A stretch of DNA of 64,000 nt, from NCBI RefSeq assembly GCF_014649755.1, contig NZ_BMTQ01000014.1, positions 158,623 to 222,622 of the forward strand, written 5' to 3'. The notes beneath the pieces are model-generated. The model was not told where the DNA came from and did not search any database. It was given only the letters and a program-made list of their open reading frames with translations. The position numbers and the translations under genes are program-made. Shown here piece by piece: positions 1 to 7,380 of the stretch (position 1 is the first letter of the stretch; each line of letters begins with the position of its first letter). This stretch comes from Streptomyces litmocidini. Lineage in GTDB: Bacteria; Actinomycetota; Actinomycetes; Streptomycetales; Streptomycetaceae.

Positions 1-675
1 CACCTGGAGGTCGCGGTGGAGAAGCTGCGGCGCGACCGGGGCCTGGAGGTCACGGTCGGCCGCCCGCAGGTGGCGTACCGGGAGACGGTGGCGAAGGGCG
101 TCACCGGCCTGCTGCACCGCCACGTCAAACAGGACGGCGGCGCGGGCCAGTTCGCCCACGTCGTCATCGACGTCGAACCGACGGAGAACGAGGAGTTCGT
201 CTTCGCCTCCACGGTCACGGGCGGCCGCGTCCCGCAGGAGTACGTCCGCGCGGTCGAGGCCGGCTGCCGGGACGCCCTCGTCGAGGGTCCCCTCGGCGGC
301 CACCCGGTGACGGGCGTCCGGGTCACGCTCACGGACGGCGCCACGCATCCGAAGGACTCCTCGGAGATGGCGTTCCGTACGGCGGGCCGCTTCGCCCTGC
401 GCGAGGCGCTCCGCGCGAGCGTGATGACCCTGCTGGAGCCGGTGGCCGAGGTGACGGTCACCGTGCCCGCCGAGTCGGTCGGCCCGGTCCTCGGCGACCT
501 CGCGGCCCGCCGGGGCAGGGTCACGGACTCGACGATCCGCTCCGGCACGGCGGTGGTGTCGGCGACGGTCCCGCTGGCCGAACTCTTCGGCTACGCGTCC
601 CGCCTCCGGGGCCGCACCCAGGGCCGCGGCACCTTCACCACCCGTCCGGCCGGGTACGAGGCGCTCCGGGGCTGA
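1..675 (+). CDS. Elongation factor G-like protein, C-terminal part (5' end outside window)
   Basis: The reading frame is already open at base 1, so only the last 224 codons are present. The visible part covers EF-G domains III (end), IV and V. The first codons read HLEVAVEKL, matching the end of EF-G domain III. GRPQVAYRETV marks the start of domain IV, DSSEMAF is a domain IV/V landmark, LGDLAARRGRV is a domain V motif, and the tail GRTQGRGTF matches the usual EF-G ending. DSSEMAF favours an EF-G type protein over a TetM/OtrA-type ribosome protection protein. The family drives GTP-dependent translocation on the ribosome. Streptomyces carry EF-G paralogues, and the non-ribosomal neighbours here suggest a paralogue, which is inference. 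The last 41 bases overlap the 3' end of the convergent ATPase gene. Confidence 0.85.
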   Translation, partial: HLEVAVEKLRRDRGLEVTVGRPQVAYRETVAKGVTGLLHRHVKQDGGAGQFAHVVIDVEPTENEEFVFASTVTGGRVPQEYVRAVEAGCRDALVEGPLGGHPVTGVRVTLTDGATHPKDSSEMAFRTAGRFALREALRASVMTLLEPVAEVTVTVPAESVGPVLGDLAARRGRVTDSTIRSGTAVVSATVPLAELFGYASRLRGRTQGRGTFTTRPAGYEALRG

Positions 676-1102
676 GGCCGAGCTCGGCCCGTACGGTCTT
701 CCCGACCGGTACGCGGTCGGGCACCGCCCACCGCGAGGCGAGCGCCTCGACGAGGAGCAGGCCCCGGCCGCCCTCGTCGAGGGCCCCCGCGGCCACGGGC
801 GCCGGGCGCCGCTCGCCCCGGGCGTCGGAGGCGTCGATCCGGAGCCGCGGCCCGGGCGCGTACGCGAGCGTCGGCTCGAAGTCGCGCCCGGGCACCCGGC
901 CGTGGGTGACGGCGTCGGCGGCGGGCTCGGCGACGAGCAGCCCGACGGCGTCGGAGGTCTCGGAGCCGTACGGGAGGTGCCAGCGGCCCAGCTGGTGGAG
1001 GGCGAGCCGGCGGGCGAGGCGGGCGCCGCGCGGGGCCGGGCTGAAGCGCCGGGCGAACGCACGTACGGTGACGGCCGGTTCGCGGATCGCGGGGGAGGGC
1101 AT
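635..1102 (-). CDS. ATP-binding protein of the anti-sigma (RsbW/HATPase_c_2) type with atypical N-box
   Basis: This 155-aa protein has the layout of a small GHKL ATPase of the anti-sigma family, which in Streptomyces controls sigma factors or works beside HTH/DUF397 pairs. The N-box should read like ELVTNAVRH. Here it is EPAADAVTHG, so the Mg-ATP-binding Asn position is Asp and the preceding Glu-Leu is Glu-Pro. The G-region RGLLLVEALASRW is well preserved, and an acidic motif (DASD) sits where the D-box is expected. Nucleotide binding may therefore be weakened; that is inference. The gene is convergent with the EF-G-like gene and overlaps it by 41 bases. It is divergent from the DUF397 remnant at 1265, an arrangement typical of WhiJ-like loci, but the usual XRE-type HTH gene is absent. 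Confidence 0.7.
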   Translation of the reverse strand: MPSPAIREPAVTVRAFARRFSPAPRGARLARRLALHQLGRWHLPYGSETSDAVGLLVAEPAADAVTHGRVPGRDFEPTLAYAPGPRLRIDASDARGERRPAPVAAGALDEGGRGLLLVEALASRWAVPDRVPVGKTVRAELGLSPGAPRTRPDGW

Positions 1103-1264
1103 GGGGCCGATCTCGCGTCGCGCGGCGGGAGTTGCCGGCTCAGAGACCCGTACGCCGCACAGCGTACGGGTTCACTCTCTGGACCGTGTCGGTCACTTTC
1201 GGTGAAACTGGACGGGTTCGGTAGAAGCATCCGTGGGCCTATTGCGGGAGATTCGAGGAGCGCG

Positions 1265-1444
1265 ATGAGCACCACCGGACTGGCCTGGTCCAAGAGCGGC
1301 TACAGCAGCGGAAGCGGCGACAACTGAGCCGAGGTCGCCACCGGCCCCACCACCGTCCACGTCCGCGACTCCGAGAACCCCACCGGTCCCCGCCTCGCCC
1401 TGGCTCCCTCGGCCTGGACGGAGTCCATCGGTCAGCTCGGCTGA
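1265..1444 (+). pseudogene. DUF397 protein interrupted by in-frame TGA
   Basis: The ATG at 1265 opens a frame with the DUF397 signature LAWSKSGYSS, a Gly/Asn-rich turn (SGSGDN), then a TGA at 1325-1327. The same frame continues as AEVATGPTTVHVRDSENP and ends in TGA at 1442-1444, so the full 59-codon DUF397 length is intact. Family members normally read N-C-V-E-V-A here, so the stop sits exactly on the conserved Cys codon, consistent with a single TGC to TGA change. DUF397 proteins are small partners of XRE regulators; no such regulator is next door. A pseudogene is the simplest reading. Selenocysteine is formally possible but no SECIS-like hairpin was seen after the TGA. Confidence 0.75.
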
Positions 1445-1571
1445 GGAAGCATCACCTCCATGTCCTCGGTTCGTAACGAGCCGGAGCAAAGCCGAATGGG
1501 GCGGCCGTCCCCGAGCAGAATCGGCTCGTCGGCAACACGTTCGAGCCATGCGTCATACACGGGGGACCACC

Positions 1572-2279
1572 ATGCGCGCTGCCCGCAGGAGCTGGAAGAG
1601 GTACGCCCTGGGAGCCGCGGCCGCCGCCGCGCTCCTCTCGTCCACGGCGTGCGGGCCGGACGGCGGTGCGGGGGACGGGGCGGCGAGCCCGGCCCCGTCC
1701 GGTACCGCGAGCGCGACCGCCTCCGCCCGGCCGACCACCGCGAACCCGACCACCGAGGCCCCGCGGCCCACCGCGACCCGCTCCGCGAAGCCCGGCGCCA
1801 CGGCCTCCGGCACCGGCTCCGGTGGCGGCAGCAAGGAGAACGCCCCGGCCTGCGGCGACCAGGACCTCTCGATCGGCACGTCGTACTGGGCGCACGACTC
1901 GGGTCAGCACCTCCTGATCACGGCCACCAACGTCACCGACAAGCCCTGCACGCTCCACCACTACCCCTTCATCACCTTCGGACAGGACACCGACGGTCCG
2001 CTCCCGCCGATGGAGTCCCCGGCGAAGGCCCTCGCCACGATCGGGCCGAAGGAGAAGGCGTACGCGGGGGTGAAGCTGTTCCTGGGCGGCGAGAGGACGA
2101 AGACGTACGAGTCGTTCGGCATCGCGTACCAGGACCCGGAGAGCGGCGACGCCGGGTCGCCGATCGACGTCGCGCTGTCCGACGACGTCCAGTTCGTCAC
2201 CGTCGGCCAGAAGCCGTCGGTCACGTTCTGGAACCTCGACCGCGGCGAGGTCGAAAGGTTCGTGTTCAAGGCCAGGTGA
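1572..2279 (+). CDS. DUF4232-type lipoprotein
   Basis: This 235-aa protein begins with a basic n-region, an Ala-rich hydrophobic core and the lipobox-like LLSSTAC, so it should be exported and lipid-anchored outside the membrane. A Pro/Ala/Thr/Ser linker to about residue 85 is followed by a single DUF4232 domain (GTSYWAHDSGQHLLITATN through the C-terminus) with the paired Cys residues of the family. The start at 1572 is chosen over the in-frame ATG at 1548 because GGGGGA lies six bases upstream of it and it places the basic residues directly before the hydrophobic core. The molecular role of DUF4232 is not established. The gene is monocistronic, followed after 77 bases by the SDR gene. Confidence 0.8.
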   Translation: MRAARRSWKRYALGAAAAAALLSSTACGPDGGAGDGAASPAPSGTASATASARPTTANPTTEAPRPTATRSAKPGATASGTGSGGGSKENAPACGDQDLSIGTSYWAHDSGQHLLITATNVTDKPCTLHHYPFITFGQDTDGPLPPMESPAKALATIGPKEKAYAGVKLFLGGERTKTYESFGIAYQDPESGDAGSPIDVALSDDVQFVTVGQKPSVTFWNLDRGEVERFVFKAR

Positions 2280-2356
2280 CCCGTGTGCCAGGATGCGGGG
2301 GCAGGCCGTCCGCCGCACGCGGCCGGCCTGCGCCGTACGACACGAGGAGCGACACG

Positions 2357-3142
2357 ATGAGCACGAGCCCCGCCGGCTACCTCTCCGGCCTGTTCTCGCT
2401 CCAGGGGCGGAACGCCCTGGTCACCGGCGGCAGTTCCGGCATCGGCAGGGCCGTCGCCGGGGCCCTGGCCCGCGCGGGGGCGAGCGTGGTGGTCCTGGCC
2501 CGCAAGGAGGCCGAACTCGTGGCGACGGTCGACGAGTTGACGGCCGACGGCTGTCGGGCGGCCTGGGTGAGCGCCGACCTGAGCACCCGGGAGGGCATCA
2601 AGGCGGGGGCGGAGGCCGCGGTGGCCGCCTTCGGTGAGCCGGACGTCCTGGTGAACTCGGCCGGCGTCAACCTCCGTCCGCCGTTCGGCGAGCTGGGTGA
2701 GGAGGTGTGGGACACGACGATGACCGTGAACCTGGAGGCGCCGTTCCTCCTCGGGCAGCGCTTCGGGCCCGGGATGGCCGAGCGGGGCTTCGGCCGGATC
2801 ATCCACATCACCTCGCAGCAGGCGCACCGCGCGTTCGTCCGGAGCGGGGCGTACGGGGTGTCCAAGGGCGCCCTGGAGTCGCTGGCCCGTTCGCAGGCCG
2901 AGGCCTGGTCCCCGTACGGGGTCACCGCCAACACCCTGGTCCCCGGCTTCGTGATGACCCCGCTCAACCGGCGCCTCTCCTCCGACCCGGAGAAGGTGGC
3001 CGCCCTGGCCGCCCGCACGATGGTCGGCCGCAACGGCCTGGCGGAGGACTTCGCGGGCGCGGCCGTCTTCCTGGCGAGCGCCTCCTCCGCGTACGTCACG
3101 GGCCAGTCGCTCTTCGTGGACGGCGGCTTCTCCGTCCACTGA
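2357..3142 (+). CDS. SDR-family oxidoreductase (gluconate/3-oxoacyl reductase-like)
   Basis: This 261-aa protein is a classical short-chain dehydrogenase. The Rossmann glycine motif TGGSSGIG is at about residues 22-29, followed by NSAG near residue 100. The catalytic Ser is in ITSQQ, with the YGVSK Tyr-Lys pair after it. The C-terminal VTGQSLFVDGGFSVH is the usual SDR ending. The family uses NAD(P)H to interconvert alcohols and carbonyls in the cytoplasm. The overall pattern resembles gluconate 5-dehydrogenase and 3-oxoacyl-ACP reductase-like members, but the substrate cannot be read from sequence. The frame stays open well upstream; the ATG at 2357 is preferred because SDR homology starts right after it. 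It converges with the SUKH-3 gene with a 14-base gap. Confidence 0.85.
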   Translation: MSTSPAGYLSGLFSLQGRNALVTGGSSGIGRAVAGALARAGASVVVLARKEAELVATVDELTADGCRAAWVSADLSTREGIKAGAEAAVAAFGEPDVLVNSAGVNLRPPFGELGEEVWDTTMTVNLEAPFLLGQRFGPGMAERGFGRIIHITSQQAHRAFVRSGAYGVSKGALESLARSQAEAWSPYGVTANTLVPGFVMTPLNRRLSSDPEKVAALAARTMVGRNGLAEDFAGAAVFLASASSAYVTGQSLFVDGGFSVH

Positions 3143-3156
3143 GGACGGCGCTCGGG

Positions 3157-3630
3157 TCAGACGTGGAAGTCCTCCGCGTCCTGCATGGGATACCCGTAGA
3201 GGTCGGTCATCGCCCCGTACTTGCCGGTGCCCATGTAGTAGTTGCCGGTGTGGTGCAGGCAGAAGAACCGGCTCCGCTCGTCCACGACGATCACCTCGCC
3301 CTCCGAGGAGTCCCAGCCGACGGGGAAGAGCCGCACGCCCAGGTTGCGGCTCAGCTCCGCGATCTCCTCGGCGGTGCTGTCCCGGACGATGACCGGCTCG
3401 AAGTGCAGGTGATCCCCGCGCCGCGCGTCGAGGGTCAGGCGGAGGCCCGCGTGCTCGGCGAGGAATTCGGTGGCGGCGGTGAACGGCTCGACGGGGAACC
3501 CTGCGTTCCGGGTCTCCTCGACGACCTCCGCCACGAACGCCGCCGCCTGCTCGGCGACGTCCCGTCCCGGGAACCACCCGTGCTCCCGGAACCAGGCGTC
3601 GACGTCCTCCGGGGTGTTCATCTGCGGCAC
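3157..3630 (-). CDS. SUKH-3 domain immunity protein
   Basis: This 157-aa protein has the SUKH-3 architecture: an N-terminal helical part (DVDAWFREHGWFPGRD), a central GDHLHFEP strand, and the C-terminal RFFCLHHTGNYYMG with YGYPM near the end. SUKH-3 proteins are cytoplasmic immunity proteins, commonly paired with YwqJ-like deaminase toxins. The GTG at 3630 is chosen because AAGGAG sits five bases upstream; the ATG at 3621 is 14 bases away. The frame has no stop between this gene and the toxin remnant upstream, so the last intact part of the deaminase reads directly into it. The immunity gene looks intact while its toxin is not. Confidence 0.8.
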   Translation of the reverse strand: MPQMNTPEDVDAWFREHGWFPGRDVAEQAAAFVAEVVEETRNAGFPVEPFTAATEFLAEHAGLRLTLDARRGDHLHFEPVIVRDSTAEEIAELSRNLGVRLFPVGWDSSEGEVIVVDERSRFFCLHHTGNYYMGTGKYGAMTDLYGYPMQDAEDFHV

Positions 3631-4039
3631 GTGTGCTCCTTGTCCTGCGTACGTCGTGACGCCGACCACGTCCATGGCCATCGCGCGGGACCGGCACGGC
3701 GGCTCGTGCTCGCCGTGACCGAGGGGTGGGCCTTGACCTGCCCGCCGATCTGCGCGCCGTGGACCTGGGAGCCCTTCACGGCGTCGCGGACGTGGCCGAC
3801 CGAGGCGATCCCGGTGCCGACGGGGCCCAGCCGCCGGAGCCGGTCCGAGACGAGGTTCGCCCCGGCGCACTTTCCATGGCCCGCACCGGGGGAACCGCCC
3901 TCGGCCCTGATCTTCCGGTCGACCTGATCGTAGATCGACCGCATCGCCGGGTGCGGGTCGGGGGTCCTCCGGCCGGCTCCCCCGGTGGCGCCGGAGCGGC
4001 TGGTGGCGACGCCGTCCTGCAGGTCGGTGAACCGCCGTC
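3631..4039 (-). pseudogene. YwqJ-like deaminase toxin remnant (frameshifted, 5' truncated)
   Basis: Read on the minus strand, one frame gives a short DGVATSRS segment, HPAMRSIYDQVD, then GHGKCAGANLVSDRLRRL and GSQVHGAQIG. This is the core of a YwqJ-type deaminase with its HGKCA zinc/proton-transfer motif. Near base 3720 the homology shifts to another frame and resumes as GEHEPPCRSRAMAMDVVGV, the second zinc motif, with the expected PCxxC changed to PCRSR. The usual Glu after HGKCA is Gly here. The large N-terminal delivery part is missing; the frame abuts the stop of the amidotransferase-like gene at 4040. The damage (frameshift, lost Cys, lost N-terminus, lost stop) makes activity very unlikely. 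Confidence 0.7.
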
Positions 4040-4783
4040 CTAGGTGCGCGCGTGCGTGGTCGCCGCCACCGCCAGCGCCCGGACCAGCGGGTGCGGCACG
4101 GTGCCGTCGCCCGCCAGTTCCGGCTGGAAGAGGGTCGCGAGGAAGAAGGGGTGCGAGGGGAGTTCGGCGATGCGGATGCCGCCCTCCTCGTCCGCGCCCG
4201 TGAAGCGCAGGCCGTGCGCCCGCAGGGTGTCCAGGTGGCGGCTGTCCGGGCCGTAGTCGCAGTGGTACCGCTCCGTCGTCCGCTCCGCGCCGAGCGCCTT
4301 CTCGGCGAGCGAGCCGGGGGTGACCCGTACGACGCCCTCATGGCCCACGAGCGAGCAGGCCAGCGGCGCGATCAGCAGGTCGTGCGCGTCGGCCGTCGGG
4401 TCGTTCTCGGCGTGCGCCGCCCGCTCCAGGCCGCAGACGTCCCGCGCGTACTCGATCAGGGCGTGCTGGAAGCCGGCGCAGGTGCCGAGGAACGGGATGC
4501 CGTCCTCGCGGGCCGTACGGATCGCCGCGAGCACCCCCGCCTCGCTGGCGTACGGGCTGCCCGGCAGCACCCACACCGCGTCGAAGCCCTCCACCGCGCC
4601 CGGGGCCCCCGCGTCGACCGACGGGATCCAGTACGCGTCGAGCGCGATCCCGTCCCGCTCGGCGAGGGCGTCCAGGAGGACCGGGACGCGGACGTGCGAG
4701 CGGACGTGCGGGGAGCGGTCGCCGACCAGGGCGATCCGGGGGACGTGCGGGTGGGCGGGCGTGTTCGTGTTCATGGCCACCAT
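4040..4783 (-). CDS. Class I glutamine amidotransferase-like protein (CTP synthase C-terminus-related)
   Basis: This protein of about 247 aa resembles the stand-alone family annotated as CTP synthase C-terminal region-related. It has the nucleophile elbow PFLGTCAGFQHAL (Cys in G-x-C-x-G) near residue 130. The C-terminal triad His-Pro-x-Glu is replaced by the spaced HPFF...FQPE. The early ALVGDRSPHVRSH motif is typical of the subfamily. No ammonia-accepting synthase domain is present. A cytoplasmic amidohydrolase or transferase role is inferred; the substrate is unknown. The start is uncertain: ATG at 4783 or 4774 are both possible and neither has a strong ribosome-binding site. It is followed directly by the deaminase remnant and is divergent from the TPR gene. 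Confidence 0.7.
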   Translation of the reverse strand: MVAMNTNTPAHPHVPRIALVGDRSPHVRSHVRVPVLLDALAERDGIALDAYWIPSVDAGAPGAVEGFDAVWVLPGSPYASEAGVLAAIRTAREDGIPFLGTCAGFQHALIEYARDVCGLERAAHAENDPTADAHDLLIAPLACSLVGHEGVVRVTPGSLAEKALGAERTTERYHCDYGPDSRHLDTLRAHGLRFTGADEEGGIRIAELPSHPFFLATLFQPELAGDGTVPHPLVRALAVAATTHART

Positions 4784-4870
4784 GCTGGGCGGGCACCCTC
4801 GTTCACGTCCAACGATGATTCCTGCACTTGCCATCACGAACGCTTATGACCCTCCGGATAGGGTGGCCCC

Positions 4871-5395
4871 ATGACGAACGATCTCGACTGGGACACCCGC
4901 GTCGCCGCGCTCTGGGAGCGCCTCGACGAGCACGAGCCCGCCGACTTCCGCGCCCGCGTCGCCGCACTCGCCGCCGAAAGGCCCGCCGACGACCCGGCCG
5001 CCGTCTTCGAGCAGGGCGCCGCCCACGACTCCACCGGCATGCCAGAGGAAGCCGTCGCCCACTACCAGCGGGCCCTCGACCTCGGCCTCACCGGCCTGCG
5101 CCGCCGACGGGCCGTCATCCAGCTCGCCAGCAGCCTGCGCAACCTCGGCCGCCCCGACCGCAGCGTCGAACTCCTCACCGCCGAGCGCGCCCTCCCCGCC
5201 GACCGGCTCGACGCCGACGAGCGGGCGCTCTCCGGCGCCGTCGACGCCTTCCTCGCCCTCGCCCTCGCCGACACCGGCCGCGACCGCGAGGCCGCCTCCC
5301 TCGCCCTCGGCGCCCTCGCGCCCCTGCTGCCCCGCTACAACCGCTCCCTCGCCCACTACGCCAAGGACCTGCTGAAGACCCCCTCCGGGTCCTGA
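4871..5395 (+). CDS. Tetratricopeptide repeat protein
   Basis: This 174-aa, Ala- and acid-rich soluble protein has helical repeats of TPR type. AAVFEQGAAHDSTGMPEEAVAH and the following segment form a recognisable TPR unit near residues 55-90. A second unit follows (LRNLGRPDRSVELL). A third degenerate unit is near residues 125-160 (ALADTGRDREAASLALG). No signal peptide or catalytic motif is visible, so the role is likely protein-protein interaction. The stop lies four bases before the LysR gene start, so the two are probably co-transcribed. It is divergent from the amidotransferase-like gene. Confidence 0.75.
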   Translation: MTNDLDWDTRVAALWERLDEHEPADFRARVAALAAERPADDPAAVFEQGAAHDSTGMPEEAVAHYQRALDLGLTGLRRRRAVIQLASSLRNLGRPDRSVELLTAERALPADRLDADERALSGAVDAFLALALADTGRDREAASLALGALAPLLPRYNRSLAHYAKDLLKTPSGS

Positions 5396-5399
5396 CCCC

Positions 5400-6281
5400 A
5401 TGGACCCGCACCTCCTCCGCACGTACGTCACCGTCGCCCGCCTCGCCTCCTTCTCCGAGGCGGCGCGCGACCTCGGCTACACCCAGTCCGCCGTCTCCCA
5501 GCACATCGCCGCCCTGGAGAGCGACCTCGGACTGCCCCTGCTCACCCGGCGGCCCGTCGCCCCCACCCCGGCCGGGGAGCGGCTGCTCGAACACGCCGGG
5601 GCGCTGCTGCTCCGCCTCGACGCGGCCCGCGCCGACCTCGACCGGTTCACCGCCGCGCCCCGCGCGACCCTGGACGTCGCCGCCTCCCCGCTCGCCCTCA
5701 CCGCCCGCGTCCTCGCCGCCCTGCCCGCCACCGGTGTCACCCTGCGGGCCCTGCCCCGCGAGAGGGTGCCCGTCGCCGTCGCCACCGGCGAGGCCGACGC
5801 CGGGCTCGTCGACGGCATCGCCGCCCCCAGCGACCCGCTGCGGCTGCCCGACGTCGCCCCGCTCGCCGCGACCGGCGTCGCCGAGGAACCGCTCGCCGTC
5901 GTCCTGCCCGGCCGGCACCCCCTCGCCCGACGTCCCGGACTCCGCCTCGACGACCTCGTCGACGCCCGCTGGCTGGACGCCCCCGCCGCCGGCATCCCCC
6001 TCGACCGGCTGCGGGCCGTCCACGGCGGCCCCGCGGGGCGCGGCTTCCGCACCGCCCTGCGCTACGAGGGCGCCGACACCCGCACCCTCGCCGCCCTGGC
6101 CGCCGCCGGGCACGGGCTCGTCCTGCTGCCGCTGTCCGCGGCGGACGGCGCCCCCGGTGCCGCCGCCGTCCCCCTGGTCGCGCCCCGGCTCGTCCACCGT
6201 GTCGAACTCCTCCTGCCGGCGGGCGCCCACGGCGAACCGCCCGGTCCCGTGGCCGAGTTCACGGGACGGCTGAAGGGCTGA
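5400..6281 (+). CDS. LysR-family transcriptional regulator
   Basis: This 293-aa protein has the standard LysR layout. The N-terminal winged HTH contains FSEAARDLGYTQSAVSQHI (residues about 20-38), followed by a dimer helix and an effector-binding domain to the C-terminus. LPGRHPLARRPGL and GHGLVLLPLSA are typical of the second half. The family binds DNA near its own or adjacent promoters and responds to a small coinducer. The closely coupled TPR gene upstream suggests co-transcription rather than the classical divergent target. No target operator could be assigned by eye. Confidence 0.88.
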   Translation: MDPHLLRTYVTVARLASFSEAARDLGYTQSAVSQHIAALESDLGLPLLTRRPVAPTPAGERLLEHAGALLLRLDAARADLDRFTAAPRATLDVAASPLALTARVLAALPATGVTLRALPRERVPVAVATGEADAGLVDGIAAPSDPLRLPDVAPLAATGVAEEPLAVVLPGRHPLARRPGLRLDDLVDARWLDAPAAGIPLDRLRAVHGGPAGRGFRTALRYEGADTRTLAALAAAGHGLVLLPLSAADGAPGAAAVPLVAPRLVHRVELLLPAGAHGEPPGPVAEFTGRLKG

Positions 6282-6330
6282 CACCCGCAGTCGCTACCCT
6301 GGGCGCAACGGCGACGGAAGGCGGACGGGC

Positions 6331-7290
6331 GTGGGGTGGCTGCGACGAGGACCCAGACGGGACGGCGACGACGCACCGAGGGATCCCGGGTTCGCGTACT
6401 TCTCCCAGCGCGAGGCCGCGCTCTTCCGCGGCCGGGTCCGCCAGACCTTCGCCGAGCTCGGCCTGGAGGTCACCGTCTACGCCGACCACGTCGTCGACGA
6501 CAAGGGCCGCCGCTTCGGCCTCGGCAACCTCGCCGCCGTCTGCCACCAGGACCGGCGCGGCCCCCGCGTCTGGCCCGACATGATCGACCGTCACATCGGC
6601 CTCGTCGTCCGCGCCATGGACGGCCCCTCCGCGCTCGACACCCTGCCGCCCGAGCAGATCCGCGCCCAGCTCTACCCCCGGATCGTCAGCGGGGACGGCA
6701 TCGACGCCGGTGCCTTCGGCTACGCCAGGACCGTCGCCCCCGGCCTCTACGAGGTCCTCGCCCTCGACCTGCCCGAGAGCGTCATGATGCTCACCGACGA
6801 GGCGCTCGAACGGCTCGGGGACCACGCGCAGCTGCGCGACCGGGCCCTGCGCAACCTGCGCGGACTGCCCGTCGAGGAGCACGAGACCGTCCGCGACGCC
6901 GACGGCATGTGCTTCGAGGTCATCCTCGGCGACTCCTTCTACACCGCGAGCCGCGTCCTCGACCTCGACGGCGTCGTCCGGCGGGTCACCGGCCTCCCGC
7001 TCGGCGAGCACGGCGCCCTCGTCGCCCTGCCCTTCCGGCACCAGCTCGCCTTCCACCCCATCCGGGACACCTCGATCATCCCGGCCCTCGGCGCGATGGC
7101 CTCCTTCGCCGCCGCCGGGTACGAGGACGTGCCCGGGGCCATCAGCCCGTACGTCTTCTGGTGGCGGGGCGGCACGCTCACCCAGCTCAGCGAGCACGAC
7201 GAGGAGCGGGGCGACCTGCGGATCGTCGTCGGCGACGACTTCCACGAGCTCCTGGAACGGCTCATCGCCCAGGGCCCCGACCGACGCTGA
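6331..7290 (+). CDS. Conserved hypothetical protein (DUF1444-like pattern)
   Basis: This 319-aa soluble protein, starting with GTG at 6331, has no signal peptide. I do not recognise a catalytic motif. The central part (LYEVLALDLPESVMMLTDEAL) and the segment GDSFYTASRVLDLDG, followed by LVALPFRHQLAFHPIRD, resemble the DUF1444/YtpQ pattern of actinobacterial hypothetical proteins; this is a weak family assignment. The C-terminal VGDDFHELLERL is amphipathic. It lies 49 bases after the LysR gene on the same strand and 90 bases before the M24 peptidase, so it may share a transcript with either. No function is proposed. Confidence 0.65.
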   Translation: MGWLRRGPRRDGDDAPRDPGFAYFSQREAALFRGRVRQTFAELGLEVTVYADHVVDDKGRRFGLGNLAAVCHQDRRGPRVWPDMIDRHIGLVVRAMDGPSALDTLPPEQIRAQLYPRIVSGDGIDAGAFGYARTVAPGLYEVLALDLPESVMMLTDEALERLGDHAQLRDRALRNLRGLPVEEHETVRDADGMCFEVILGDSFYTASRVLDLDGVVRRVTGLPLGEHGALVALPFRHQLAFHPIRDTSIIPALGAMASFAAAGYEDVPGAISPYVFWWRGGTLTQLSEHDEERGDLRIVVGDDFHELLERLIAQGPDRR

Positions 7291-7380
7291 ACCGGCGGCC
7301 GCGCATCCGGTCGCGGCCCGCGTCCCCGCCCGGCAGGATGCTGTACGTCGTACCGGACGATGACGTCGAGGAGAGCCACC

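Noticed and set aside
1..675. Tetracycline ribosome-protection protein
   Set aside because: The DSSEMAF and C-terminal GRTQGRGTF motifs match EF-G rather than TetM/OtrA.
2357..3142. Extending the SDR gene to the in-frame start at 1460
   Set aside because: The extra sequence overlaps the DUF4232 gene in another frame and lacks any domain.
4040..4783. Amidotransferase-like gene as a selenoprotein
   Set aside because: Some family names mention seleno-proteins, but the nucleophile codon here encodes Cys and there is no in-frame TGA.
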